Source of the DNA: CAZEAC01 sp964510065 | Lineage (GTDB): Bacteria > Bdellovibrionota_C > UBA2361 > CAIXSY01 | Direction of reading: 5' to 3' | Assembly (NCBI GenBank): GCA_964510065.1 | Contig: CAZEAC010000049.1 | Span: 1-31,584 of the forward strand | DNA length: 31,584 bases | Part shown: piece by piece, positions 14,318 to 22,685 of the stretch | Layout of the letters: every line of letters begins with the position of its first letter | Numbering within the stretch: position 1 is the stretch's first letter | Program-made: the position numbers and the translations under genes | The notes under the pieces: model-generated | Database searches by the model: none | What the model was told of the DNA's origin: nothing | What the model saw: only the letters and a program-made list of their open reading frames with translations

Positions 14318-16843
14318 ATGTTAAATGCTGCTGTTTTAAGATGCTCGATTGACTGGAAAGCCCTCGGTGGCCCAAGGTTGGAGCGACAGCCCGAATTGGC
14401 CGAGCACCGGCTATCGGAGAGATCGAGCACCCGATCGAGGCGGCTTACCGAGCATGCTGATTCAACAGTAAGACAGACCTTTCGGGAGTCTTTTTCAGAA
14501 GCACTTCAGGAGGAGCTTGGGCTTGTACTTGTTGCGACCGGAAGCTATGGGCGCAGTATGCTGGTGTCCGGGCGCTCCGATGGTGATCTGACCCTCTTTG
14601 CAACCCGCCGTACTTTTGGAAGCTTGACCCCAGAGCAGCACGAAGATCTAAATTTCGCGCTTCAGGAGTTCAGGATGGTCCTGACCGAACGCTTTAAAGG
14701 ACTCGACCTGGAAGTAAATGAATGGATTCAATGTGGCGAGCTTAGTGACGTAAGGAAATATCTCGTTGCATCGTCCGGGGAAAACGCGAAGGTTACGGAT
14801 CGAAAGATCGCTCTTGAATCCATTACTAAATTTCTCTCGATGCGTGTCATCTGCGGCGATCGTGATGCCATGGATGAATTTGAGCAGGGACGGGCGCTTG
14901 AGTGGTGCGAACTCCTGCGAGATTCCGCGGTTCACAAGCACGCAGTGACCTTATTGGTCAACGAGGGCGCTCAAATCATTGGCGATCACTATCTTGAAGT
15001 CGTCGTTCAGGATGTCAAAGCGCAGCCGATGACACTGGCTACCATAAATAGTGCGCTCATCAGCTTGCTGGTAAACGAGTCAAATCGCGAAGCCCTTACT
15101 CAATTGGAGCCAACGCTTCGTGGTAAATGGGCCTTTCTTGCGGGCGTGCGCGAGGCGCTTCCGCGACACTCTCAAGTACTTGGACCACTTAGCAATCGCT
15201 CAATTCCTCTAAGTATGGCTCGAATTTTCGGTGACGATGCGAGCGAAAGCGTTGTCCCACAGGCCTACAAGAGTGCCGCATGGATTGCCACCTGTTATGA
15301 GTATCTGGCCGATGAGGCTGCGCGCAGTGGACTTGTGCCTGCCCGCGCCAAAGCGGCAATTGAAGTTACTCGTGAGGGCGCGCTGGAAGAAGTTAGAAAT
15401 ATTTTTCATCGTTCGGGGGATGTCGGTCTTTATCTTCATATTGGCCTTATCAAGGGGGACTTCGAGCGAGAGCTTCCTGAACTTTCTGACTTAGTTGGTG
15501 TCGCCGATCGTTACGGATATCAGCGCTTCACCTTAGGCCGTCACTCAGTGCAATGTGCTTCAAAGCTTGACGAGCTGTATCGGGGCCAGGGCGACACACG
15601 ATTCGTTACGCTGGCAAGCGAGCTATCACCGTTGGAAAAGGCAGCGCTTTCCTTTGCTGCCACGCTTCACGATTGTGGCAAGCCTGAAGAGCTTCAGACC
15701 GACGGACCACGCGAACGCCATGCATCAATTGGAGCCAAGATGGCAGCTAATGCTGCGCGGCGGCTTGGATTTGAGTCTTCTCAAGTGGAAATTGTGGAAA
15801 CGCTCGTACGATGGCATCTCTTCTTTCGCCACGATAAGGACAAACTCCGTAAAAATATGGAAGCCGGACCGCAATCGGTACCTGAAGAAATTCGCTCCTC
15901 AAAGATGATGAAAATGCTTACACTACTTTCTTATGCTGACCTTTCTTCTCGAGACCCAGATAACTGGAACTCGCTTGCAGCGAACAGGTTACATCAGCTC
16001 TCCTATGGCTATCTTTGTCTGATTGAGAACAATCCCAATGGTCTGATGCCACAAAGTGCCGAATCTTACGCCGCTTTTTTGCTGGCACAACATAGCTCGC
16101 GACTTCCGAACGAGAATTTGTCGGCTCTCCAATTACACCTTTCGCAGTTGAGCCGTTCTCATCTTGGTTTGCCGCCGGAAACTGTGTGCGATTTCTACCT
16201 ACTGGGAAAACTCCAGCACCTTTCCGGTCGGCCGCAGGTGAGAGTTGTTCCGCATGCGCTCCTAGATTCTGATCTTCAGACAGGAATCGCAAAGTATGAT
16301 GTACTGGTGGTAGGTTCAGATAAGCCGTATCTCGCCAGTAATTTGGCAGCGTCGCTCACTGAGAGCCGTTTTTTTATTCACTCGGCGGAATTCTTCGTTG
16401 GGCGTGACGGTTCTGTCTTCAATCAGTTCACTATCTCGGCGCTTCAGGCGCGTGCTGACGCGGAATTGGAAAAGTTAAAAGCGGATCTATTAAAGATCAT
16501 AGATTCGGTGCAACTTCGAATCCCGCGAGGAGAGACAATCTCTCTTGGCATCGGCTTTAGCGCGTGGGTCGGCGAAGCTGAGCGTGGAGAGAGTGAGTCG
16601 GCGGCAATTGAAATAGTGCTGCGAGCGCCTGATCAGCCCAAGCTTCTTTTGCGTTGTCTCATTGGTTTGAATAAGTTGGGTCTTGATCTGCATGGTGCCG
16701 ACATTACTACAACGACGGATGATTTTGGTCGCCGTGTGGCCGAAAATAAGTTTATTGTTACCGACGCAAACAATCCCAATGTTCTTCCGAACCTTCGTTT
16801 CCTGCGTGCTAAGTTATTGCACGAATTCCGGGATCCAGAATGA
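14318..16843 (+). CDS. glnD: Bifunctional PII uridylyltransferase/uridylyl-removing enzyme
   Basis: GlnD senses glutamine and adds or removes UMP on the PII protein, coupling nitrogen status to glutamine synthetase control. The four expected modules are present in 841 residues, against about 890 in E. coli. The nucleotidyltransferase has GSYGR at 75-79 with the metal-binding aspartates at 88 and 90 (SDGDL). The HD hydrolase has LHDCGK near 450. Two C-terminal ACT domains follow: VLVVGSDKPYLASNLAASL at about 665 and IEIVLRAPDQPKLLLRCL at about 770. Both catalytic centres look intact. GGAG lies 5 bases before ATG 14318. No glnB, glnK or glnA is in the window. Sequence identity to model GlnDs seems low, so the partner PII is an inference. 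Confidence 0.87.
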   Translation: MLNAAVLRCSIDWKALGGPRLERQPELAEHRLSERSSTRSRRLTEHADSTVRQTFRESFSEALQEELGLVLVATGSYGRSMLVSGRSDGDLTLFATRRTFGSLTPEQHEDLNFALQEFRMVLTERFKGLDLEVNEWIQCGELSDVRKYLVASSGENAKVTDRKIALESITKFLSMRVICGDRDAMDEFEQGRALEWCELLRDSAVHKHAVTLLVNEGAQIIGDHYLEVVVQDVKAQPMTLATINSALISLLVNESNREALTQLEPTLRGKWAFLAGVREALPRHSQVLGPLSNRSIPLSMARIFGDDASESVVPQAYKSAAWIATCYEYLADEAARSGLVPARAKAAIEVTREGALEEVRNIFHRSGDVGLYLHIGLIKGDFERELPELSDLVGVADRYGYQRFTLGRHSVQCASKLDELYRGQGDTRFVTLASELSPLEKAALSFAATLHDCGKPEELQTDGPRERHASIGAKMAANAARRLGFESSQVEIVETLVRWHLFFRHDKDKLRKNMEAGPQSVPEEIRSSKMMKMLTLLSYADLSSRDPDNWNSLAANRLHQLSYGYLCLIENNPNGLMPQSAESYAAFLLAQHSSRLPNENLSALQLHLSQLSRSHLGLPPETVCDFYLLGKLQHLSGRPQVRVVPHALLDSDLQTGIAKYDVLVVGSDKPYLASNLAASLTESRFFIHSAEFFVGRDGSVFNQFTISALQARADAELEKLKADLLKIIDSVQLRIPRGETISLGIGFSAWVGEAERGESESAAIEIVLRAPDQPKLLLRCLIGLNKLGLDLHGADITTTTDDFGRRVAENKFIVTDANNPNVLPNLRFLRAKLLHEFRDPE

Positions 16844-16869
16844 AAAAGTCCACTAGATTGGGTACCAGC

Positions 16870-16893
16870 TTAAAAAAGTGAGAAACTTTTTAA
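16870..16893 (+). terminator. AT-rich hairpin after glnD
   Basis: AAAAAGT (16873-16879) pairs with ACTTTTT (16885-16891) across GAGAA, within a larger TTAA-bounded symmetry. It starts about 27 bp past the glnD stop and ends in a run of T. The stem is AT-rich, so termination would be modest. It also separates glnD from the transposase gene. Confidence 0.4.
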
Positions 16894-16915
16894 TGAGAAC
16901 CACGAATAGCCATAT

Positions 16916-17845
16916 GTGGGAAATCCTTTAAGAAACAAAGACCCGGAGCTTTTCCGGTTAATAACTCTGCGAACGGATGAAGCACGTCTAAGGCTTCGTC
17001 CGAGCAAAGATGTCAATAAAGTTGTGGGGGGTGTGCTAGCGCGTTATGCAGAGATCTTTAAGATTCAGATTTATGCTTATATTTTTCTCTCTAATCACTA
17101 CCATATCTTAATACGCTCGCCCCTTTCCAATACTGACGAGTTTCTAGAGAACGTAAACCGTGAAATTGCGAGAAGAATAAACTGGAAACTGCATCGAAGC
17201 GGAGCCTTTTGGAGTAGGAGATATTCTGAGCAAATAGTTCCAACTGATTCCGATATTCTAAGCGCTTTTCTATATGTCACCACAAATGCCACTCGCCATG
17301 GGCTAGTAGCTGATCCCGCTCAGTGGCCTGGAGTCTCCTCATACCAGCAAAGCTTGACTGAGAAGGCTGTTACTTATCCGTTCTATCACTATTCGGCAGT
17401 GCGAGAGCAGGACCGAGTGACTCACCACTCTATAGAGCTCACACCGATACCGCAGTTCGAGGCCCTATCGAAAGAGGAGAGGATTAGAAAAGTCAAAGTG
17501 CTGATAGATGAACGCAGGGACCAATATGTAAAGGAAAGAACGGCAGAAAGGGGTGGCTACTTGGGGGCAGAGAAAGTCAAAGGACAAGACCCGAACTCTC
17601 AGCCGCAAAGTATCTCTAAGAGCCCAAGACCGCCATGTTATACCCAGGACCCGAGTTTGATGGCGGAGTTCAAGCACGCGGAGGAGTTGCGTCGTGAGGC
17701 GTATCACGAATGCTCAGCGCGTTTTCGGCTGGGTAATCTGACCATAGAATTTCCGAAGTTTAGCTATAGGCCACCGCTGCATAGAAAGCCGCGACTTCAT
17801 CCGTTCGCGCCACTTCCCGAGGATTATTTCAAAAAAGCCGCATAG
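16916..17845 (+). CDS. RAYT-type (Y1/IS200-like) transposase with C-terminal extension
   Basis: A 309-residue HUH endonuclease of the REP-associated tyrosine transposase group. SNHYHILIRSP (about residues 61-71) holds the HxH metal-binding pair. FLYVTTNATRHGLVADPAQWPGVSSY (described as the Y-x-x-x-N-x-x-R-x-G-L-V block near 120-145) holds the probable catalytic tyrosine. The N-terminus RNKDPELFRLITLRT and a basic C-terminal tail of about 140 residues (GGYLGAEKVKGQD, TIEFPKFSYRPP) mark a distinct RAYT-like group. The start is GTG 16916 with weak ribosome site; ATGs just upstream are in another frame that stops after 12 codons. There are no terminal repeats, so it is probably a domesticated single-copy gene acting on short palindromes elsewhere. 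Confidence 0.85.
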   Translation: MGNPLRNKDPELFRLITLRTDEARLRLRPSKDVNKVVGGVLARYAEIFKIQIYAYIFLSNHYHILIRSPLSNTDEFLENVNREIARRINWKLHRSGAFWSRRYSEQIVPTDSDILSAFLYVTTNATRHGLVADPAQWPGVSSYQQSLTEKAVTYPFYHYSAVREQDRVTHHSIELTPIPQFEALSKEERIRKVKVLIDERRDQYVKERTAERGGYLGAEKVKGQDPNSQPQSISKSPRPPCYTQDPSLMAEFKHAEELRREAYHECSARFRLGNLTIEFPKFSYRPPLHRKPRLHPFAPLPEDYFKKAA

Positions 17846-17866
17846 GCCTTCGATGGGATACGTGTA

Positions 17867-17922
17867 TCTAGAGAGCTATTCTAGACCTGTAAGTTCCCGA
17901 TCCTACGCTATCTAAGCGATAG
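17867..17922 (+). terminator. Two small hairpins after the RAYT gene
   Basis: TCTAGA-7 nt-TCTAGA (17867-17885) and CTATC-TAAGC-GATAG (17908-17922) follow the transposase stop by 22 and 63 bases. Neither is followed by a U-run. They may serve as terminators or as structured palindromes of the type RAYT proteins recognise. Confidence 0.3.
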
Positions 17923-17943
17923 TGAATCAGAAATAATTAATGT

Positions 17944-18069
17944 GATGTCCACAGTTGCATGACGAAATAGCCAAAGTACAAGTAAAAAGATGCTACCTTT
18001 TCTCTGGATGTCCACAGTTGCATGACGAAATAGCCAAAGTACAAGTAAAAAGATGCTACCTTTTCTCTG
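17944..18069. repeat. Perfect 63-bp tandem duplication
   Basis: Two identical 63-bp units, 17944-18006 and 18007-18069, abut without any mismatch. Each begins GATGTCCACAGTTGCATGAC and ends TACCTTTTCTCTG. The duplication lies between the RAYT gene and the aminotransferase gene, 68 bp before its start. Because 63 is a multiple of three, an open frame runs through it (17955-18149, TTG start), but this looks incidental. The identity indicates a recent event or ongoing slippage or conversion. The repeated unit could contain promoter or operator elements of the aminotransferase. Confidence 0.97.
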
Positions 18070-18136
18070 AGCAGCAGCCACTCTTTAAATCTTTTGCGAA
18101 AACCGGTATTGTTACGGAGCTTTATAAAAACGGCGA

Positions 18137-19381
18137 GTGTATTTTATGACAAATAATACGGCTGAGCTTATGAGTGACGCTACAGAGTATGAACCTTTTA
18201 GTGGAATAGAGGCAGCGCCTCTTGATCCAATTCTCGGATTAACCGAACTCTTTCTTAAAGATCAGAATCCACGCAAGGTGAACTTAGGTGTCGGTATTTA
18301 CCAAGATGCCCAAGGAAAAGTGCCGGTGCTCGCATCCGTTCGCGAAGCTGAGAAAAGAGTAGCGGCGAAAGAGAATACTAAGAGCTACCTTCCGATTGAC
18401 GGATTAAAGGATTATAATCTCGCAGTACAGAAGCTAATTTTTGGAGATGGGAGTGCGGTACTGAAAGCCGGCCGCGTTGCGACGCTTCAGTCGGTGGCGG
18501 GCTCCGGTGCGCTTAAAGTAGGTTTTGACTTCGTGAAAAAGTTCCTTCCTGGAGCGGAGCTTTGGCAGAGCTCGCCGAGTTGGGAGAACCATCGCGCATT
18601 AGCGGAAGGCGCGGGGCTCACTGTCAAAGAGTATCGCTACTACGATCCTAAGACGAGTGGCGCCGATTTCGAGGGAATGAAGAAATCTCTGCGCACGGCA
18701 AATCCTGGAACTGTCGTGCTTCTTCATGTTTGCTGCCACAATCCGACAGGGGTCGATCTCCCCAAGCAAGCGTGGGCCGAGCTCGTCAGTATAATTAGGG
18801 ATCAGAAGCTGATTCCGTTCCTTGATATGGCCTATCAAGGTTTTGCTGAAGATGTAGAAGCAGACGCATACCCGGTGCGCCTCTTTGCCGAATCGAATTT
18901 GCCTTGCTTCGTGGCATCTTCATTTTCCAAAAACATAGGGCTCTATCGTGAGCGTGTCGGCGCATTGAGCGTGGTCGCGGCGAATGCTGCCCAGGCGGCA
19001 AATATTTTGAGTCAGCTGAAACGTGTCGTGCGCACGATCTATTCCTCCCCTCCTTCTCATGGTGCGCAAGTCGTCGCCGAGATTCTTTCGGTCCCTGAGC
19101 TGCGTTCGCTCTGGTTAACCGAGCTCGCGGAGATGCGCAAGCGAATTTCAAGCATGCGCGAAAAGTTTGTTGGCGCGCTCAAAACTCGTGGTATGGATCT
19201 GAGCTTCGTGGTTTCGCAACGTGGAATGTTTTCGTATTCGGGCCTTACTGAATCGGTTGTTGAGAAGCTTCAAAAGGATAGAAGCATTTATATGGTACGG
19301 ACCGGCAGAATCTGCGTGGCAGCGCTTAACGAATCAAACCTTGAGTATGTCGTAGATTCAATAGCGACCGTTCGCGGATAG
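18137..19381 (+). CDS. Aspartate/aromatic aminotransferase (class I, AspC/TyrB type)
   Basis: A 414-residue PLP enzyme of the AspC/TyrB branch, transferring amino groups between aspartate or aromatic amino acids and 2-oxoglutarate. Recognisable segments are DPILGLTELF, KVNLGVGIYQDAQGKVPVL, SYLPIDGLKDYN, VCCHNPTGVDL, PFLDMAYQGFAEDVEADAY and SSFSKNIGLYRERVGAL, whose lysine forms the Schiff base with PLP and whose arginine contacts its phosphate. Near the end RTGRICVAALNE holds the substrate carboxylate arginine. ATG 18137 has a weak GGCGAG upstream; ATG 18161 is an alternative that trims eight residues. It leads a run of genes (nadD 27 bp later) and has the 63-bp duplication in its 5' region. 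Confidence 0.93.
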   Translation: MYFMTNNTAELMSDATEYEPFSGIEAAPLDPILGLTELFLKDQNPRKVNLGVGIYQDAQGKVPVLASVREAEKRVAAKENTKSYLPIDGLKDYNLAVQKLIFGDGSAVLKAGRVATLQSVAGSGALKVGFDFVKKFLPGAELWQSSPSWENHRALAEGAGLTVKEYRYYDPKTSGADFEGMKKSLRTANPGTVVLLHVCCHNPTGVDLPKQAWAELVSIIRDQKLIPFLDMAYQGFAEDVEADAYPVRLFAESNLPCFVASSFSKNIGLYRERVGALSVVAANAAQAANILSQLKRVVRTIYSSPPSHGAQVVAEILSVPELRSLWLTELAEMRKRISSMREKFVGALKTRGMDLSFVVSQRGMFSYSGLTESVVEKLQKDRSIYMVRTGRICVAALNESNLEYVVDSIATVRG

Positions 19382-19408
19382 CAGAACCGTATCACCAGAG
19401 GTCGATTC

Positions 19409-20086
19409 GTGGCGAGTCAAGTTTCCCTGGCGGAGATACGTGCCCTCGGTTGGCAGAGAGTCGGTGTGTATGGCGGAAGCTTTGATCCACTGCACCAAGG
19501 GCATCTTGAACTAGCGACCAGTGCGCTCGAATCCAAAAAACTTGATGGCGTTATTTTTGTCGTAGCAAAACGAAACCCGCTGAAGGGAGAAAAACCAAGC
19601 GGTTCGGATGGAGATAGGCTTGCGCTGCTTGCTGCTGGACTGGCCGAAGAACCTAGATTTGTAATCTCTGATATTGAGCTTCGGCGAGAAGGGTCGAAAT
19701 CATTTACCGTGGATTCGCTTCGCGAAATTCGTGAGGCGCTAGGAAAACACACCGAACTTTTTTTGCTTGTCGGCGCGGATGCGCTTAAAGACTTTCTCAA
19801 GTGGCGTGAGCCACGAAAGATTTTGGAGTTGGCCAAAGTCGTCACTGTGGCAAGGGCCGATTATTCAAGGCAAGAAATTGAAGCAATCTTCGTTATGCTT
19901 CGTGATGAGCTGGGCGTTGATTTCGCTTCAGAAGCAATTTGGGAAGCTCCCTTCAATGTCTCGTCGACGAGAATTCGAGAATCGTTGTTAAGAGGGCAGG
20001 ATAGTATCAGTGGATTGCCTGAGAAACTAAAAAGATTAATTGATTCACGTGGCGCGTACCGTTCGAAATCGGGAGAAAAGGAGTAA
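19409..20086 (+). CDS. nadD: Nicotinate-nucleotide adenylyltransferase
   Basis: NadD joins nicotinate mononucleotide and ATP to deamido-NAD in NAD synthesis. The nucleotidyltransferase signature GVYGGSFDPLHQGHLELA is at the N-terminus, including the HxGH ATP-binding motif. LLVGADALKDFLKW lies mid-protein and the C-terminal motif is VSSTRIRESL. Length (225) is typical. The start is GTG 19409 with AGAGGT a few bases upstream. The common neighbours rsfS (ybeB), proA and obgE are absent; instead it sits 27 bp after an aminotransferase and 8 bp before an unknown gene. Aspartate is the precursor of NAD, so the pairing could be functional, but this is speculative. Confidence 0.95.
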   Translation: MASQVSLAEIRALGWQRVGVYGGSFDPLHQGHLELATSALESKKLDGVIFVVAKRNPLKGEKPSGSDGDRLALLAAGLAEEPRFVISDIELRREGSKSFTVDSLREIREALGKHTELFLLVGADALKDFLKWREPRKILELAKVVTVARADYSRQEIEAIFVMLRDELGVDFASEAIWEAPFNVSSTRIRESLLRGQDSISGLPEKLKRLIDSRGAYRSKSGEKE

Positions 20087-20094
20087 GTTGTTCG

Positions 20095-21033
20095 ATGTTT
20101 GGTGGTATTTCTCCTCACGCGGCGCCAACGAAGGTGCCCACGACGAAGCGCTGTCCTTTCTCTAGGATTCTAGAACTAGCGGGGGATGTGCGACAGCTCT
20201 TTCATGCCTACCGCGAAGCTATTTCTCGCTTTTTTGATGACTCAGAACGAAGTGCTCAACAAGGCGAGCACTTTCACGGTGGACTTGGCGATCTAAGCAC
20301 ACTGCGAAATCGAGTTGCATCGCATCAGGATTTCTACGATCGATGTCGTGAGGTGATGATGATAGTCAATACAAAAACGCGGAGCGACTTGAGGCGCTGG
20401 CACCGTGGCCTGGCCGAGGGATCTCGCGGGCAAAATCTTTCGGATTGGCGTCTTATCGCGTGCCTACCTCGGTTGGTGCATGGTACCGAGCAGCTCATGC
20501 AAAACGTCGACTCGAAGGGACCTTTTTATGCGCGCTACTCTGACTTGTTAAGTGTTGCCAAGAGCCTCAATAATCTTGAAAATGGAATTGGTACCGCCCT
20601 TTCGATGTATTTTATATCTTTGGCCTTTCTCGAACTTCGTTGTCGGAGGCAGAAGTTATCGTTTGAGCTCACGGCTCTTTGTAAGGGAGCAGAGAATTTC
20701 GCCTTTAGTATGTCTGCCTTTACCCTGAAGGAGCTTGGTCCGATTCGGGCCGCGATGGAGCAAGAGCTCTTAAATGCCGCCCTGGGTTCGCGCAAGTCAG
20801 CCCGGGAAGCCAATAAGATGTTCACCATATTTCCGGAGGATGGAGTTCCGACACTGCATTACGCTGCCAGTTTGAGGGCCTCTAAGGGGCTTGGCTGTCC
20901 GGCAAGGAGGTCGTTTATAAGGAAGCAGGGCGTGCCAGAACCGGTGAATGTCATCCGAGATTACCTGCGATCGGTCTCTGAAATGACCGTATTACTTGTG
21001 CCTTATCGACGTTTTAGGGGTACATCCTCCTAA
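20095..21033 (+). CDS. Hypothetical protein between nadD and ubiX
   Basis: A 312-residue soluble protein with no motif I recognise. The N-terminal segment (residues about 20-100) is helical and charged, with EHFHGGLGDLSTLRNRVASHQDF. A middle part contains WHRGLAEGSRGQNLSDWR, and LSMYFISLAFLELRCRRQ is only a marginal hydrophobic segment. The C-terminus is basic. It begins 8 bp after nadD, whose last codons hold an AAGGAG that sits 11 bases before ATG 20095, so it is probably read in the same transcript. Codon texture looks like that of its neighbours. Function unknown. Confidence 0.75.
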   Translation: MFGGISPHAAPTKVPTTKRCPFSRILELAGDVRQLFHAYREAISRFFDDSERSAQQGEHFHGGLGDLSTLRNRVASHQDFYDRCREVMMIVNTKTRSDLRRWHRGLAEGSRGQNLSDWRLIACLPRLVHGTEQLMQNVDSKGPFYARYSDLLSVAKSLNNLENGIGTALSMYFISLAFLELRCRRQKLSFELTALCKGAENFAFSMSAFTLKELGPIRAAMEQELLNAALGSRKSAREANKMFTIFPEDGVPTLHYAASLRASKGLGCPARRSFIRKQGVPEPVNVIRDYLRSVSEMTVLLVPYRRFRGTSS

Positions 21034-21065
21034 AAAGCTTTATCGGAAACGTGTTTGAAAAATTC

Positions 21066-21091
21066 AGGTGCCTTTAGTAGGATGGGCACCT
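21066..21091 (+). promoter_or_regulatory. Leader hairpin displaying the ubiX ribosome site in its loop
   Basis: AGGTGCC (21066-21072) pairs perfectly with GGCACCT (21085-21091), two bases before the ubiX ATG. The 12-base loop TTTAGTAGGATG holds the only Shine-Dalgarno-like AGGA. Such a structure could tune translation, or could be the remains of a terminator after the preceding gene. Confidence 0.4.
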
Positions 21092-21092
21092 C

Positions 21093-21770
21093 ATGAATAA
21101 TTCAGAACGGTGGATTGTAGGAGTTTCTGGGGCAAGTGGCATGCGCTACTCTCTTCGCCTGCTTCAGGTGCTTTCGCACACCCTCCCCGAGCTTCATGTC
21201 ATCTTCTCGGAGTCAGCGTTGAGAGTGCTCGCCGAAGAGGAGGGTATAAAGCTTTCGCAATCGCGATTGAGCACCGGATTGCTTTTTGGTGAGCAGCATC
21301 CTCATGTGATTTTTCACAATCCAAACGACATTGGTGCTGAACCGGCCTCGGGGTCTGCTCCATTTGCGGGGATGGTAATTTGTCCGTGCAGCATGGGTAC
21401 GCTTGCTGCGGTGGCCCATGGCATGTGTCAAAATCTGATTCATCGCGCTGCTGATGTCACCATTAAGGAGCGCCGCAAGCTTGTTCTTGTGCCTCGCGAG
21501 ACTCCGCTATCCTCAATTCATCTTCAAAATATGCTCACGCTCGTACAGAGTGGGGCATCTCTTGTCCCGGCGATGCCAGGATTCTATCATCAGCCGAAGA
21601 CGCTCGAAGATTTAATCAGCATGATGGTGATGAAGATCCTCGATCAAATGGGAATCAATAATAATCTTGCGCCGCGATGGTTGGAGCGTGGCAACAATGG
21701 CGAACTTTCGCCGCTTTTTGAGCAGCAGCAGGCAACTTCCCTGATGCCTTTTAATCTAATTAAAGGATAG
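21093..21770 (+). CDS. ubiX: Flavin prenyltransferase UbiX
   Basis: UbiX attaches a dimethylallyl unit to FMN, making the prenylated FMN cofactor of UbiD-type decarboxylases. Diagnostic segments are WIVGVSGASGMRYSLRLL (FMN site), ICPCSMGTLAAVAHGM, LVLVPRETPLSSIHLQNML (binding of the prenyl phosphate) and VPAMPGFYHQP. The 225-residue length is normal to slightly long; the C-terminal NNNLAPRWLERGN tail is variable in the family. No ubiD is in the window. The next gene, a UbiA-like prenyltransferase, starts at the last base of its stop codon, so both enzymes serve quinone synthesis together. Confidence 0.96.
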   Translation: MNNSERWIVGVSGASGMRYSLRLLQVLSHTLPELHVIFSESALRVLAEEEGIKLSQSRLSTGLLFGEQHPHVIFHNPNDIGAEPASGSAPFAGMVICPCSMGTLAAVAHGMCQNLIHRAADVTIKERRKLVLVPRETPLSSIHLQNMLTLVQSGASLVPAMPGFYHQPKTLEDLISMMVMKILDQMGINNNLAPRWLERGNNGELSPLFEQQQATSLMPFNLIKG

Positions 21771-22666
21771 TGGTGACTGGCGACCAGGAGCTAGCCATAC
21801 GGCGGTCGAGTTTTTTCGACACCATTAAGAATTGGGCGGAGCTGGTAAAATTTTCTCATACTATCTTTGCGCTCCCTTTCGCCCTGGGCGCTGCGGTGGT
21901 GGTTTCACGAAGCGTGTCTGTCACTCTTGGCGCGCTTTGTTGGATACTACTGGCGATGGTCGGCGCGCGAACGGCTGCAATGACTTTCAATCGACTGCTT
22001 GACGCAGCAATTGATGCAAAAAATCCACGTACGCGTAATCGCGAAATTCCCGCGGGAAAAGTTTCAAGGACCAGTGGCTATATACTCTTGGCAGTTAGTA
22101 GCGTACTTTTTTTTGTCGCGAGTGCCGGGCTGGGTTTGCATTGCCTCGTGTTTGCGCCAGCAGTTCTTGCCTTTCTGTTTTTCTATTCATGGACCAAGCG
22201 TTTTACCTCGTCTGCACATCTTGTCCTGGGTGTTGCGCTTGCGCTCGCGCCTGGTGGAGTTTGGTACGCGCTTACTGCCAGAGTTTCTTCCGTTCCTTTT
22301 TGGCTGATGTGTGCCGTTGCGTTGTGGGTCTGCGGCTTCGATATACTTTATTCTTGCCAGGATAGGGAATTTGATCGCGCCCAAGAATTGCACTCGGTGC
22401 CCGTTCGCTGTGGGGTCGCCGGCGCCTTTTTGATTGCAAAGGTTTGTCATGGACTCGCTGTAGTACTGCTTGTGTTCTTTGGCCTCGCTGCCGCTCTTGG
22501 GCCTTGGTATTTTGTAGGTGTTGGTCTTTTTGCATTTCTGCTTTTGAGTCAGTATTGGATAGTATCAGCAGAAGATTTTTCTCGAGTTGATCAAACTTTT
22601 TTTACTCGGAATGGCTGGGCCAGTCTGGGGCTCTTTGCCTTTATTCTTCTTGATCGATTTGCTTGA
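21770..22666 (+). CDS. ubiA: UbiA-family prenyltransferase, probably MqnP of the futalosine route
   Basis: An integral membrane enzyme of about 298 residues with eight or so hydrophobic helices. It has both Asp-rich motifs of the UbiA family: NRLLDAAIDAKNPRTRNREI near residue 77 and CQDREFDRAQELHSVPVRCG near 200, which bind the Mg-polyprenyl diphosphate. The N-terminus WAELVKFSHTIFALPFALGA and C-terminus SRVDQTFFTRNGWAS match, from memory, the UbiA-like subgroup associated with futalosine-pathway menaquinone synthesis rather than true UbiA. That subgroup assignment is moderately sure. GTG 21770 or GTG 21773 is the start. It is coupled to ubiX. Confidence 0.88.
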   Translation: MVTGDQELAIRRSSFFDTIKNWAELVKFSHTIFALPFALGAAVVVSRSVSVTLGALCWILLAMVGARTAAMTFNRLLDAAIDAKNPRTRNREIPAGKVSRTSGYILLAVSSVLFFVASAGLGLHCLVFAPAVLAFLFFYSWTKRFTSSAHLVLGVALALAPGGVWYALTARVSSVPFWLMCAVALWVCGFDILYSCQDREFDRAQELHSVPVRCGVAGAFLIAKVCHGLAVVLLVFFGLAAALGPWYFVGVGLFAFLLLSQYWIVSAEDFSRVDQTFFTRNGWASLGLFAFILLDRFA

Positions 22667-22685
22667 AACGCAGGCTTGCTTCGAG

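Noticed and set aside
17944..18069. CRISPR-like array
   Set aside because: The two units are directly adjacent without spacers, so this is a tandem duplication.
17955..18149. 64-codon open frame through the 63-bp tandem repeat
   Set aside because: It begins with TTG without a ribosome site, its content is simply the duplicated unit read twice, and it runs into the aminotransferase start.
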